A stretch of 64,000 bases of DNA from Cylindrobasidium torrendii FP15055 ss-10 (lineage: Eukaryota > Basidiomycota > Agaricomycetes > Agaricales > Physalacriaceae): NCBI GenBank assembly GCA_000934385.1, contig KN880495.1:1-64000 (forward strand). Direction: 5' to 3'. Below, in pieces: positions 35,341 to 47,917 of this stretch (within the stretch, counting starts at the first letter, position 1; each line of letters opens with the position of its first letter). The notes below the pieces were generated by a model. It was not told the DNA's origin and did no database searches. It saw nothing but the letters and a program-made list of their open reading frames with translations. Both the position numbers and the translations under genes were made by a program.

Positions 35341-36249
<909 letters not shown>

Positions 36250-37372
36250 GTATGTATAACTTTCACACTGTATTTCGTTCTTGTACCATCACAGAAGATC
36301 GCAGACCCTCGAAGTTGATAACGGCAGAAACCTTATTGTATGATGTACAGTTGCATTCGGGCTGTACCCACTCAAACAGCTCGCGAACCTTGTTCTTTCC
36401 TCTAGAAGCAAAGATAGAGGACACATAGCTTGACGCATGACCTGCTACCAGTCATCATTATATGAGCTGACTAGGAGGTGCCCCATTGTCCACCGGCAAC
36501 GTTTTTGCCTACCCATGCTTTTCCACCAACAAGACTGTTATGTTTTGCGTCCTCGGTTTTCTCGTTTCTAGGACTGGGGCTTACACCATGTAGGCAAGAA
36601 TCAAAGCAGCGCCAGAGGTTTACACTTTGAGGCTCCTTGCGCCAAATTGAAATTCATAGTGAATGGGAGCATTCTGTCGAGCCGAAAATAACGGCTTCAC
36701 TGGGAGGCGCCTGGCGCGCATCAGGCGCGTGTCGGTGTGGTCAAGGTCCGGGGTTCAAAGTATGTAAACATTCCCCAACGAGGACACGTTCTTGGGAATT
36801 CCAGAGTAATGCTGGTCGCAGGCACGCCTCCCCAACCCAACGCTAATACTTAAATCTCCCATATCCCCAGGTACACTCCGCATGCAATCCAACCTAATCA
36901 ACCATCTCCCAATGGGAATAAAAGCATATCAAACTCGTTTAGGAAGGTGCTGACAACAATGCTATGATGCAGACGGAGGTGGTTAGCATGTGTTTGTTAT
37001 GTTGACATAACTTGGGTAATTAACGGGGTAGTTCTAATAAGAAATCCGAAGGGTCAACGCCACCATAGTCATTGACACGCGCCGATAGCTTCCTACTGGC
37101 TTCCTATTGGAAAATGCTACTGCCAGCGCGCCACTTTCCCTTTCGTCGAACCCGTTCCTTGCTCTAACTAAAATTCCAAGTCGTTCACACAGAAAGGCGA
37201 TTCCAATGCAAGTTTTCCTCGTTATGCAAATTTTTCTACAACCTTTCTCTCCGAGAGAAGGGTACTTTGAAACGAATGAACGACTACAGATAGTACAGCA
37301 ACCATAAAAAGCAGACAAACAGGATAGATGTGGAATGTAGAGATACATGTGGCTGCCGTTGGGCAGACGCGT
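36250..37372. other. Intergenic, about 1.1 kb, no gene seen
   Basis: This lies between the 3' ends of TRM8 and the hydrolase gene, so it should hold both terminators. Short ORFs occur on both strands (up to 104 codons) with no family resemblance. I saw a tRNA-like GGTTCAAA at about 36755, but no clover-leaf around it. Confidence 0.5.
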
Positions 37373-38592
37373 TTAATCGTCGTCATCGTCGTTGATCTTC
37401 AGCCCGCACTTTACCAACGTCGCCTCGAAAGGCGAGACAACTGATGCTGGTGGAGGAGGGAGAGGTCCCGACGTTTGCTTCATAACAAAGTCGTAGAGAA
37501 CTGGGTTGATACTACATGGGAATAAGTAAATGACAGCGAAGGGTCAACTGGAAAAGACAAACATTTCAGGGTGGGTCACACATCCGAAATGCGGAGCGTC
37601 AGGAATGGTGCTGAATGTCGTGTTGACACCGGCGTCCTTCAACTGCGCGAGGAACGCCTCGGTGAATTCGAGGGGGTATGCGACATCGTCCATGCAGTGC
37701 GCGAGGTGCACAGGGAACTTGAACTTGCTCAAAGTTTCACGCGAGTGCTCTTTGCGGTCGGTGAAGAACTTGACAGTGCCGACGTTGTACGAGTCGATGT
37801 TCTTCTTAGTCCAGTTCTTCATGGCGTTTGGGACGGCGCGCGCGGTAACAGCTGCTGCGATGTTTGTTTGTGCGTTGTTGAAGGCGAGTTGGAGGGCGCC
37901 GTGGACGGCATCTGACAAGGCAGCGTCGTCGTTGGTCCTCAAGCCTTCTGACCAGTACTCTCCAATCTCCTCACGACCAGCGGCGACATCCTCAGGCTAT
38001 AGAGCGATCGCGAGGTCAAAACACGGCGAACGACACCGATAAAATGGACACACACCTCTGCAAGACCGAGAGGAGAGACGAGGAAAAGCGAGAGCACCTT
38101 CTTTGGGTGTGATACCGCCAGCTGGAGGGCAATGATAGTGCCCATCGACAGGCCAAAGATGTGGCACGCCGGAAGTTTCAACGCGTCCTAACGGGAAGCA
38201 TTAAATTTCGAACCCAGAATGGAACCCCAGCATCAGGCGAGGCGCGTACCATGAACTTTGCAATGTCGTCAGCCGCCGCCTCCTGGTTCCACTTCTTCAG
38301 TGGGCAATCGCCCCCGGTCTCTCCATGGGCGCGAAGGTCTAGGGCGACGAGATTGAACTGGCGCAAATGGCGGTCCGCGAATTGCCCTGCAAGTCATGAG
38401 CTCGATGCGTACACGGCGTGTAGATAGTCGCAACTCACCATGGAAAAGCTCAGACGCGATATACACAGGATGCAAGAATAGAATCGTCGGCAGCTTAGGG
38501 TCGATAGTCTTCGCGTTCGTGTTTGTCGGCGTCGAGATGTTATAGCTGACGTGAAGAGTCCCAGCGGTGGGCTTGATCTTGATGGTGGGCAT
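37373..38592 (-). CDS. Alpha/beta hydrolase
   Basis: An alpha/beta-hydrolase-fold enzyme with five exons from ATG 38592 (MPTIKIKPTAG). Visible parts are TILFLHPVYIASE (oxyanion region), LVALDLRAHGETGG, the nucleophile elbow GLSMG in ACHIFGLSMGTIIALQLA, VHLAHCMDDVAYP (acid region) and DAPHFGCVTHPE (catalytic His). The C-terminus is an acidic run DDDDD at the stop. Length is about 290. No signal peptide is seen, so it is probably cytosolic. The substrate cannot be told; epoxide hydrolases, esterases and 3-oxoadipate enol-lactonase-like proteins share this layout. Confidence 0.85.
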
Positions 38593-39269
38593 GATGTCTG
38601 GAGTCGGGGGTGGCGGGGAGGAAGATAGAGGTTGAGTGGGGAGAAGACTGAACTTTTTCCCATCTGCCTCGCGGCCTGATTTATACACGCAGAAAATACA
38701 GGGGACTGTACCCTGCAGGCTTGCACACAGGGGTGGGCTGACCCCCGCCGATTAATGCGTCCATTATCCACCCCCGCCTGCCACCATTATGGCAGCGCTT
38801 ATGCAGGCGCCATGTGCAATCAAACTAAACAAACGAGACACATTGCTGATGGTCGAAAAGCCGGCGTTCTATACAGCGTTTCCTCAAGAAAGCGAGGTAC
38901 GAGGGTACAATAATAAAATATGGAATCGAGCTTTCGTGCGTCGTTTAGAGCAGTATCCGAGACTCAGTCGACGTATCTGAGACTCGGATGTTGCTAGAAA
39001 AAAAAGGCCAGCGAACCTTCGGAAAGCTCAGAGTCAGGAGCCAAGTTACTCAATTGATGATCGCTGCGCGCCCCACCACATAAGCGGGGTGCGTGCGAGT
39101 GGGTTCGTCTGGGCACACAACTAGGCAGGGGCATGCGTCGGGATGGTCGAATCTTCTCCGTTGTAAGACACCTTCGACGCCGAGTTCCTCATGGATGAAG
39201 CGACGGAAAGGCCTTTGCCGTTTTATCAAACCAAATGACAGAGTGTGTATACATGCAAACCACGTCTTC
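38593..39269. other. Intergenic, about 680 bp
   Basis: Holds the promoter of the hydrolase gene (with a CCCCGCC-type pyrimidine-rich stretch near 38610 and 38775) and the terminator of the SET gene. No further gene is seen. Confidence 0.45.
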
Positions 39270-41282
39270 TTATTTCGGAATGTCCGCCAGGACATTCTTC
39301 ACACCGTCTTTCCATACCGCAATCTCATGCTCGAGCGCAACGAGCATTTCCCTCACCTCCGCTCCGACCTGTCCACCTTCACTCTGCACCCCCATGCCGC
39401 AGAGCAGCGACGCGCGAGCGCGCAGCAGTGTATCGTATGCTAGCTTCAAGCGGGGCGGTCCCGAGGGTGGGAACACAGCCACTTGTGTGTCCCTTGGTTC
39501 AGGCTCATCTACAGCAAGCAGCTTCGCCAGTTCGAATAGCGTGATGCCCACGACCGGATGTACCTCAGGCAGGATTCCAACCAGACCTGTCACGGCTTTG
39601 GATGTCACCCGGATAGCATCGTCTAGCGCGTCCTGGGTCAGAGGCTCCGGCAGAGGAAAAGATTTCTGAAGCTGACAGAGCGCGAGTAGAGGATGCGCAG
39701 AAGGCGTAAGGCCTACAGAGGTGAGGATCGGAATCAGCTTCGAGGTGAGCTGGAGCGACTTTGCGGGATCGGTGAACTGGAGTGCGGTGGCCTTGTCGAG
39801 TGCCTCTTGGCCGACGCGGACGCCGTCGAGCACTTGATCGGTATCCCTCACAGCAGATTTACATTGCGTGCACATGGCGAGAGGGTTGTCTACACCGTAT
39901 GTTAGCGTGTGACGAGCGGAGCGATAGGCCGTCGAACCTTCGGTGGGCAATGGACATACACCACCACAGGCCTTGGGGCAGTACATTGACTCCTGTGGAC
40001 ATACGGCCGGCGGATTTGTACATAACGTACATTTGCAGTCAAAGTTGTACGTCTCCTTGAGCGCCTCTTGTCGTATGGCGCGAGGCATGGTAATGTCGAT
40101 GTAGGCTGATAAGACCTGGAGTCGCGGTGAGCGCGCAAAAATCACACATACATGAGCAGTCTTACCTCTTCTCCTGCCGAAATATGTCGCAGTGCAATAA
40201 CCTGCATTTGTGGCTCAGACAACCGTGGGGTGCGCTGTGCTCGAGGGAAGACAACGACGGCATTTGGCTGACACGAATGATTAAACAGTGCGACGGTCGG
40301 AGACACTGATGCCCCCAGCGGCGAGAGTACGGTGTCCATGACAGTGAATGTGTTCGTTGTGAACTGTAATGAGGATCGGTCCCTTGTTCAAGAGGAAGAT
40401 GAGCTGGACGTACACGAGAAGTTATATCCAGTAGATCTGCAGCTGAGTGGATGTTGAATTGCGCGAGATCTTGAGGTGACCGCAGTCCTAGGTATTGGAC
40501 GAGGGCATGGGATAGATGAGTGTGTATCTCAGCAGAGGAAACTGGGAGGGTCTGTCGGTCTGTCGGCTTGTTAAACAGATGATGGTGTCGGGAGAGAAAA
40601 CATACGTGATTGCATGGCATCGAGCTCTCTGCTCTGTGTAAGTATTAGGCAACGCGCCAACTGTAAAGTGAGTGCACTAACCATTACACTATCGAATCCT
40701 TTCTTCTGGCGCAACCAAAGGATACGAGCAATAGCGCGAACTGCGTCGCTGGGAACTTGTGGCATATCTGCAGAAGGAACTGCCTCTTCCCAGCGTTGAA
40801 GGGCTGGGCACTCATGCTTGTGTAACGACCAATCCTTGCTTTGACATGTCTGCTAACGAGTAAGGAGGAGAATATCGCTCGAACGATTGGACAGACACAC
40901 AGCGTCACAGTAGCGCACCCGCAGGCACTGAGTACAGCGCTTGAGGCCCTGTGGGCTCTCGGCACCAAAACAATGGGAACAGTGGTTTTCCAAATGCGGA
41001 GTCGACAATACTGCTACGTGAGGCCTAGTAGCGAGTATAATTGAGCCTGACTGTTGATATATGGTGTATCCCAGCGTGATAAAGACAAAACTTACCAATT
41101 GGTATGTCTGCAACCGCGTATAGGCCTCTGCCCGCGTGCTGAGTTGTCCGGACTTCGAGGTGAGAAGGCAAGTTTTTGTGCAAATCTGGCGCCGTCACGA
41201 CAGGCTCTGATGCCTCCTGTTTTGCAGGGATTCCAACAAATGACTGAGTTTTTCTGGATTTACGGAGGTCGCTGAAGGACAT
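39270..41282 (-). CDS. SMYD-type protein: SET domain split by MYND finger
   Basis: A probable lysine methyltransferase of the SMYD class. Order of parts: N-terminal SET half (RTTQHAGRGLYAV), MYND finger (CSHCFGAESPQGLKRCTQCLRVRYC ... HKHEC), a helical insert, then the SET core with FNHSCQPNAVVVF (NHSCxPN, SAM and substrate site), ISAGEE and YIDITMPRAIRQEAL. The post-SET cysteines are in FDCKCTLC and beyond. A C-terminal TPR-like helical part runs to the stop at 39270. At least six introns. The start ATG 41282 lies only 105 bp from that of the divergent DHHC gene. Histone or non-histone substrates cannot be told. Confidence 0.87.
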
Positions 41283-41386
41283 GACGGGAACAATGGATGA
41301 TGGCAAGAACGTTAGCACGCTTTATTGCTCGATCGCGCCTGATCTGTGCATTGATGGCCGTCACTACGTCACACTCTGCACTTTGC

Positions 41387-42922
41387 ATGCCGCCACAACA
41401 ATCGTGCTGTGCGGTCATCGAAGAGTCGGCCGCGAAGAGCAGGGCGCGCGCCGAGGCGCGGACGGAGCCTCAGCCATGGCTGGTCATCAAGCTCATGGTC
41501 CCCATCACCTTCGGCATCATGGTCTACACAGCATACGTCTATATTGGCCGTCTATGCGTGCCCGCAATCCATGGGCACTACCAGTCTCTCAGTCGGGGCG
41601 GAGGAAGTGCGTGGGCAATCTTGGATGAAGAATTGCTGCTGAAGGACTTCCTAGTTGCCTTGTTGACTGTGTTCTGCCCCTTATACCTATGGATGCTCTG
41701 GGCATATTACATGGTGCGTCTCTATTAATGCGTACTCAACGTTACTCAGTGGCCTGCCAGACGTGCATCACTCCTCCAGGATTCGCTCGTGATGTATGTC
41801 TCGCTCTTTCTCACGTTTGCTGTCACCGACTATTCCCTCCAGCATGTGTCCAAGACCTCACAGCCAGAGCCTTACCTGCCCACCAACGGCGAACTTGGCG
41901 CTGGACTTCTGAGTAATCCTGCACGAAGTAGCATTGCGAGACGAGACAGTATCGGTGGTCCGTCATACGAAGACCTGGCGGTGCAAAGTGCGCTTCAGTC
42001 ATCGAACCCAGACAACCGGCCACCCGAGGCTCCTTATGATGTTCGCAGCGGTCTTCCCCTACCGGCAACCGCACTTTCTGACAAAGACCGCATCGATGAC
42101 CTACGCGTGAAGATGGCTATGATGAACGTTACCCGTCGACCACCCATTACGCCCGTCTTACTACCGGAATACCGATACTGTTCGAAGGACGAAATTATCA
42201 AACCCTATCGAGCACATCATTGTAGGATATGCGGGACCTGTGTGCTCAAGTTCGACCATCACTGTCCATGGATAGGACAGTGTGTCGGTGCGCGCAACCA
42301 CAAGTTCTTCATCAACTTTAATCAGGCGACTGCGATGTTTACCGCCTACGTATTCGCGACGCTCCTTGCATACACGGTCAAGGAAAGCGATAGCGATATC
42401 GATGCGCAGAGAATTGTTATCATAGCACTGTACGTGTGTCTACCTATCAATTTTCCCGTAGCTGACGCTTGCCAGGGCTGCCTTGTTTTGTTTATTCACA
42501 TCCAGTTTGTTCGCGTCCCACGTCCGCCTACTCTGCCTCTCGGAGACCACTGTCGAAAGCATGCGCGACCAGAGCATGAAGGAAAAGGAAGACCACCTCA
42601 TCAGTGGTGCATTAGGTTTCTGCAACTTCCCGTATGTTGTCTTGATCGAGCATTCGAGTATTCTCTCATTCTCTTCAGTGCCAAAATCCGATTGAAGCAG
42701 GCGTGGAACAAAGAATGGGGACGTATAGGCAAAGAGGGCAATATCTGGTGGATGGGATCTGCGAGAGCGGGCTGGGAAGACACCATGGGTACTTCATGGA
42801 TAGGGTGGATACTCCCTGTCGGGAGGGGTCTCTCTGATGGCCTGAATTATACGCCAAACCCGCGCTTCGACAGTGAAGGCAGATGGCGCAGGCGGAAAGA
42901 GTGGCCTGTTGAGTTGCGGTGA
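41387..42922 (+). CDS. DHHC palmitoyltransferase (Pfa3-like)
   Basis: A protein S-acyltransferase with the Cys-rich DHHC domain. From ATG 41387 ([13 protein letters not shown]) come two transmembrane helices ([20 protein letters not shown] and [21 protein letters not shown]), then [11 protein letters not shown], a long loop, and the zinc-binding domain [20 protein letters not shown] with the active site [20 protein letters not shown]. Two more helices follow ([27 protein letters not shown]). After the last intron, the C-terminus reads [20 protein letters not shown] and ends at 42922. In-frame ATGs upstream would overlap the SET gene start, so I prefer 41387. Confidence 0.87.
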
Positions 42923-43135
42923 TCTCGTGTGGACAATTATTTATAATATAGCGTACATAGCTCCCTACTGACCTTTGGCTCGACTTATGATTCACGACTT
43001 TGCTTTCGTTCAAATACAGTACCCCTGGACTCCTCTTGACAGCAGTGATCTGCAGTCCTGTGGGGGTGGCTGTGACCGTGATGATCTTCACGCTTTCATT
43101 CTGACCATCACCTCACTTTCCGAATCACACACACG

Positions 43136-44370
43136 ATGGCTGGCTCAAAATTAGCTAGCAGCTCAAGAGTGCGGTTTCCGTTCCAGCTATGGGAGATGGT
43201 GAACGACGAAGACACGAACGATATCATTTCATGGTCAGAGGATGGAATGTCGTTGTGCAGTGCGTCCTGACTTTCCGCCAACTTCTGTGGCTGACTTGAC
43301 ACATCAAAGTACACGACGAGAAGCGTCTTGCTGAGGAGGTCATCCCACGGTGGATGAAGACTGAGAAAGCGGCGGCCTTTGTGCGACAGCTGAACGGGTA
43401 CGGGTTTCGCAAGATCACCAATCTCCAGCAAGGCTCGATGCACCGTGACCACGAAGCTGAAGTACTGCGATACGCTCATCCCAATTTCTTTCGTGGAGGG
43501 GAAGCGCAGGTCGAACGCATACATTTAACCAAGAAGCCCAAGGAGAAGAAGGCTGTCACATCGTCGTCTGACTCGAGCGCCGCAGCGGACGATACTGCTG
43601 TCACATTGGCGGATATACAGCATCGCCAGATGGGCATTATCCAAGATTTGTCAACGCTGAAGGAGAGCGAGGGCAGACTTTGGGACGAGGCGCTTAAATC
43701 ACAGGCGCAGCAACAGAAGCAGCAGAGGATGCTGTGTGTCATTCTACGTTTTCTCGGCACCATGCAGCCGCAATTAGAGAAGGAGGCAAGACAGCCAGGG
43801 TGGCCGCCTACACAGGCTCAAGGACAGAGGCTTATGCTTGAGGCCCCAAAGGCTGATGTGGGAGATGTAAGCATCACCGAGGTGGATGACGAGCCGGGTG
43901 GTGCGCTATCCTTTGTCTCCTGCGCTACGACGACTGACGCCTGTCTAGAAGGGACTATACCGTTCTCCTCGTTGCCCACGTTTGACTACAGCCAACTCCG
44001 TGACTTCCGAGTGCCCAGCACTGGTGCAGACGGAGTCCAGGCCGAGACCCCGACGAACGATGCCAACCTCATGTCTGCGTTCATGGATCCAGAAGTGGAG
44101 GCGTACATCAACAGTCTTGCAGATCCCTCTTCGCAGTTACATGACTCGAACTCGTACGGGACACAGCTGCAGCAACATGTCAATTCGGCAAGTGTGAATC
44201 TGGATGATTTCCTTGGGCTGCTGGATGCGGACACGATGCGACCACTGAATGACTCGAACAAACCAGAAGCATTGGGAACAGCGCCGTCTTTGCCAGAAAG
44301 TGGGGAGAAGCGGAAGTTGAGTAGCATGGGCGATGATATGGGACCTGCGCATAAGCGGCAGAAGATCTAG
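43136..44370 (+). CDS. HSF-type transcription factor
   Basis: DNA-binding protein with a heat-shock-factor-type winged helix. Two exons: 43136 to about 43259, and about 43309-44370 (GTGCGT...AAAG). The domain covers FPFQLWEMVND, IISWSEDGMSLC, the recognition helix AAAFVRQLNGYGFRKI, and the wing, ending YAHPNFFRGG. A Gln-rich coiled-coil-like region follows (SQAQQQKQQRML), then an acidic activation-like part, and a basic end KRQKI. About 395 residues. It is an HSF-family member; whether it is the main heat-shock factor or an Sfl1/Skn7-like relative is not clear. Confidence 0.9.
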
Positions 44371-44618
44371 TTTTTTTTTGTATATTTCCTGTGTACTGTA
44401 TCATCTAAGGGGCTCAGTAGTACTACTTTGTTGTATTCATTAGGTATCTAGCAATTTCGTTGCACAAAGAATTTCGCTTGCATTTAGCCAAGTTATTTTG
44501 TGATTGCCTTTTGGGTTTACAGCACATCTTCCGGATCAAAGTGCGGGGAGGAATCACATGCGTGGGCTCTGCGGTCGCGCGAGACGCGTTTCTCCAGCGC
44601 AACTTGGTCCCAACGCTC

Positions 44619-46495
44619 ATGATCCCAGCGCTGCCGGTGCTGAAGGTGCCAGAGGACACCACCCATCCAGTCCAGGTCGTGCTGCGGACGTATGGCATCG
44701 CGCTTTCTCTGTCGCTCATCCCAGGCATTACGCCAGTCCTCGCCGCCGCTGTTTTATCCAAGAAATCATCACGCCAACACCTCCAGCTCCTCCGCCAAAT
44801 CCTCAAACGCGAGCTTGGCCTCGGCGGATTCGCATTCGCTATTACTGTCGGCATAGGCGGTGGAGCAACGCTCAAGGCTGTTTGGGATGCCATAAACGAC
44901 CACACACCAGAAGGGGACAAGGAAAATTCGAAGGACAGACTCATAAGGCGCGTAAAACAGCTTCTGGATATACCTGGCCTCAGCGACGCCCAACGCACGT
45001 TTGCCTCGTACTGTGCCACTACCTCCATCGCTATTGCTTTACTCCAAGCTGGCCGACATCGTCTCAATCTCCAGGGCCGCCCCAAGCCATCACGCACACT
45101 CGACCTCACTCTCTTGTTCTTCGTGCGCGCCGTAGACGCCTTCGTCCAATATGTTGTCCTCCGCCGAATAGCCAGCGTACGACGCGACCCCAACCTTCCA
45201 GAGGTTGCGCCCCGAGATGGAATTCGCCAACGGCTGATGCAGTACAAACTCGACGTCCAGCAACAGGCCTCCAAAGAAGTGCTCACCACCCGCATCGATG
45301 GACTCGTTTTCTGGGCGTGTAGTGCACGGTGCGTTGTTGGTCTGTATTCAACCGTCCTGTCCAACTCATCACACTCATAGCATCATGTGGTGCTTCTTCT
45401 ACGCACCCAACAAGTGGGTGTGAATTGTGTGTAGAAACGTGACCTGATATTCGCCAGGCTTCCACGCTCGTATGTCCGCTGGATTGGAGCCCTCGCGCGC
45501 GTCGACGAGCGTCTTTTGAAGACCCTTGACCTCATCCGTACCGGGGATTGGAGCTACATCCATGGCTCTCGCGACCATTCGCATCTTTTGCAGACAATGA
45601 GCTCGGACTTGGGCCATCCTGCAGTCTGGGGAAACCCTGTTGCGCTTCCCTCGCATGGCGGCAAGCAAGCGACAAAGACATGGCAGGAACTCGGCGTCTC
45701 GTCTCGACCAGGTCTCGGCGGTATACCTTGCGAGATTGTACATGGCGGTACTGGTTCCAGTTTTGGTCTTGAGCATAGCTGCACGTCCAACGCTTTCCTT
45801 CGCGGTCTCAAGGCTTTCACGCAATGTGTCCCCATCTACATTCCAGTACATTTCCTTCCACCCTTGCTCTCCAAGCCGCGTATATTCCTCAACCCTCATC
45901 GCGTTTTGTCTACTTTGCTTGGAGCATTGCGCAGTGCTGGGTTTCTCACCACTTTCATCGCGTCCTACTGGTACGCGGTGTGCTTGACGCGATCCAAGGT
46001 GTTGGCCAGGCTGCTGCCGTTTGTGTCCCATGATTTCTGGGATGGCCCGTATGGGTGCATCATGGCGGGGTGTTTGGCGTGTGGGAGCTCTATTTGGATT
46101 GAGCATCCAAGGAGACGAGGAGAGATGGCGATGTACGTCCTGCCCAGAGCCATCCGGACGCTCATCCCGGAAGGGTTGATTCGTGGCGGCAACCGCGGCA
46201 TGCTTGCGCTGGAGAGGTGTGTTAATGCCCGCTTGCTACCTCATTTAATCCATGCTCATTATTTGGTAGAATCGTCTTCATTGCATCGCTGTCTTTCCTT
46301 ATCACCGTTGGGTCGCACAAACCAGAGTGCTTGCGCGGGCTGTCACGATGGGCGTCTGCATTTGTGCTGAATGGACCGAACGCGGCGTTCTGGCAGAGTA
46401 GGAGGACGCTGGAGCCGGATCGTCCGCCGACACCGAGCCTTCCTCCGACGCCCAAGCTGAAGTTTGTTAATGATACCCTTGCTGGAAGTGCTTGA
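44619..46495 (+). CDS. TMEM135-like multi-pass membrane protein
   Basis: Fungal homologue of TMEM135, a peroxisomal/mitochondrial membrane protein with Tim17-like helices. I use ATG 44619 (MIPALPVLKV), though the frame is open upstream to 44460 and an earlier exon is possible. Parts in order: VVLRTYGIALSLSL, GGFAFAITVGIGGGAT, LLFFVRAVDAFV, WCFFYAPNKLPRSYVRWI (across two introns), CEIVHGGTGSS with CTSNAFLRGLKAF, YIPVHFLPPLL, FLTTFIASYWYAVC and GCIMAGCLACGSSIWIEHPRRR. The final exon reads FIASLSFLITVG and ends at 46495. About 570 residues. The gene overlaps a long antisense ORF that I reject. Confidence 0.8.
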
Positions 46496-46867
46496 GAAGA
46501 TGAAATGTATTTGGATTTGTGAAATGAAATAATTCAAAGTATCCTGGGATTGACAGACCGCCATTTGGAGCAAGAGTTAGACTGCTCGAGTAAGCCTGTG
46601 CATCATCGTATGGGCATTGGGAATATCACCCATTGTTCACATACAAATAGATCATGTAAGATGAACTTGCCATCCGTAAGCTCAGAGTTTGTACATATTC
46701 ATGAACAAACTGTCGCCCAGCCCAAGGCCAATGATAGTATACATACCACGCGCCTTTGGGCTCGCAAATGTCACGGAAACCTGCCGCGGCCCGTGTCGCC
46801 ATTCTGTATCTACTTGGTGCACACTTTCGGTCCGATAGCAAACCATCACAACTCATCCAGTACAACC

Positions 46868-47917
46868 ATGTCCACACCACCGCCTTCTGGATACTATGTG
46901 CCCGCCGTGCTGTTCATGACGGAGGATGAGGAATTCGACGTTCCAGCCATCCAATCGCACATTCTCAGGCTTGCTAGGGTGCGATCTCAATCGATTTCCC
47001 CATATTCCGAAGAGATCCTAACGAACGCCAATTTAGGGAGGTGTAACTGGCATTCTCGTGCAAGGCAGTAACGGGGAGGCGCAGTTCCTCTCACAGGAAG
47101 AGCGCAAGCGCGCGATCAAGCTGACGCGCGAGACCCTCGACACAAACGGGTTCAAGGACACGGTCGTCGTCGCCGGCACCGGCGCGCAATCCACACGGGA
47201 GACCATCCAGTTGTGCGTGGATGCGAAAGAGGCTGGGGCGACATTCGCGTTGGTCCTCACACCGTCGACATGGCCGCCCCAAATGTCCGTCGACAATGTG
47301 ATCAAGTTCCACCGAGATGTATGGTGTTATTCAAGAGCTTCCTCACATACTGACTATGTATGTTACAGGTCGCAGACGCGTCTCCCATCCCTACTATGGT
47401 GTACAACTTCCCTGTGGTGACAGCTGGCCAGGATCTCGACTCGGACACCATCGCTGCACTCGCAACCCATCCCAACATCGTCGGCACCAAGCTCTCCTGC
47501 GGAAATATCGGCAAACTGCAGCGCCTCACCTCACGTTTCAAGCCCACAGAATTCGCCGTGTTCGCAGGTCGCACAGACTTTTTCCTCCAAGGGCTGCTTT
47601 CCGGAAGCGCAGGTACCATGGCGGCACTGGTGAACATTGTCCCAGGATTGCATGGAAAGCTTTACGGCCTATTCAAGGAGGGAAAGATACAGGAGGCGAT
47701 AGAGCTTCAAGCAAAGCTGGGCCATGCTGATTGGGCCATTTCCAAGATCGGCGGTGTCGGGGGTGTCAAGAGCGTAGTGTCCAAGAACTTTGGCTACGGC
47801 GGCGTGACCGTCCGGAGGCCATTGAAAAGCGTCCAGCACGAGAGCTTGACAGCGAACAACCACTATGCGGCGTTGGAAGAGGCGGTTGGGCTGGAGAAAG
47901 CGGCAGGGTTCGTATAG
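46868..47917 (+). CDS. DapA/HOGA-family aldolase (Schiff-base lyase)
   Basis: Member of the dihydrodipicolinate-synthase superfamily of pyruvate-type class-I aldolases. Three exons: introns at about 46978-47036 (GTGCGA...TTTAG) and 47318-47369 (GTATGG...TACAG). Marks are YYVPAVLFMTED, GGVTGILVQGSNGE (substrate-binding), VVVAGTGAQSTRET, the proton-relay Tyr in MVYNFPVV, the Schiff-base lysine in GTKLSCGN, and FAGRTDFFL. Length of about 312 is normal. Fungi make lysine by the aminoadipate route, so a true lysine role is unlikely; hydroxy-oxoglutarate aldolase or a sugar-acid aldolase is more likely (inference). Its last 45 bp overlap the convergent RAD51-like gene. Confidence 0.9.

Noticed and set aside
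36700..36790. Possible tRNA around GGTTCAAA
   Set aside because: No acceptor stem or 5-bp T-stem can be formed around the loop.
44423..45364. Minus-strand ORF of 313 codons
   Set aside because: Lies opposite the TMEM135-like gene, which has clear membrane helices and family motifs; the minus translation is Arg/Ser/Thr-rich like a shadow frame.
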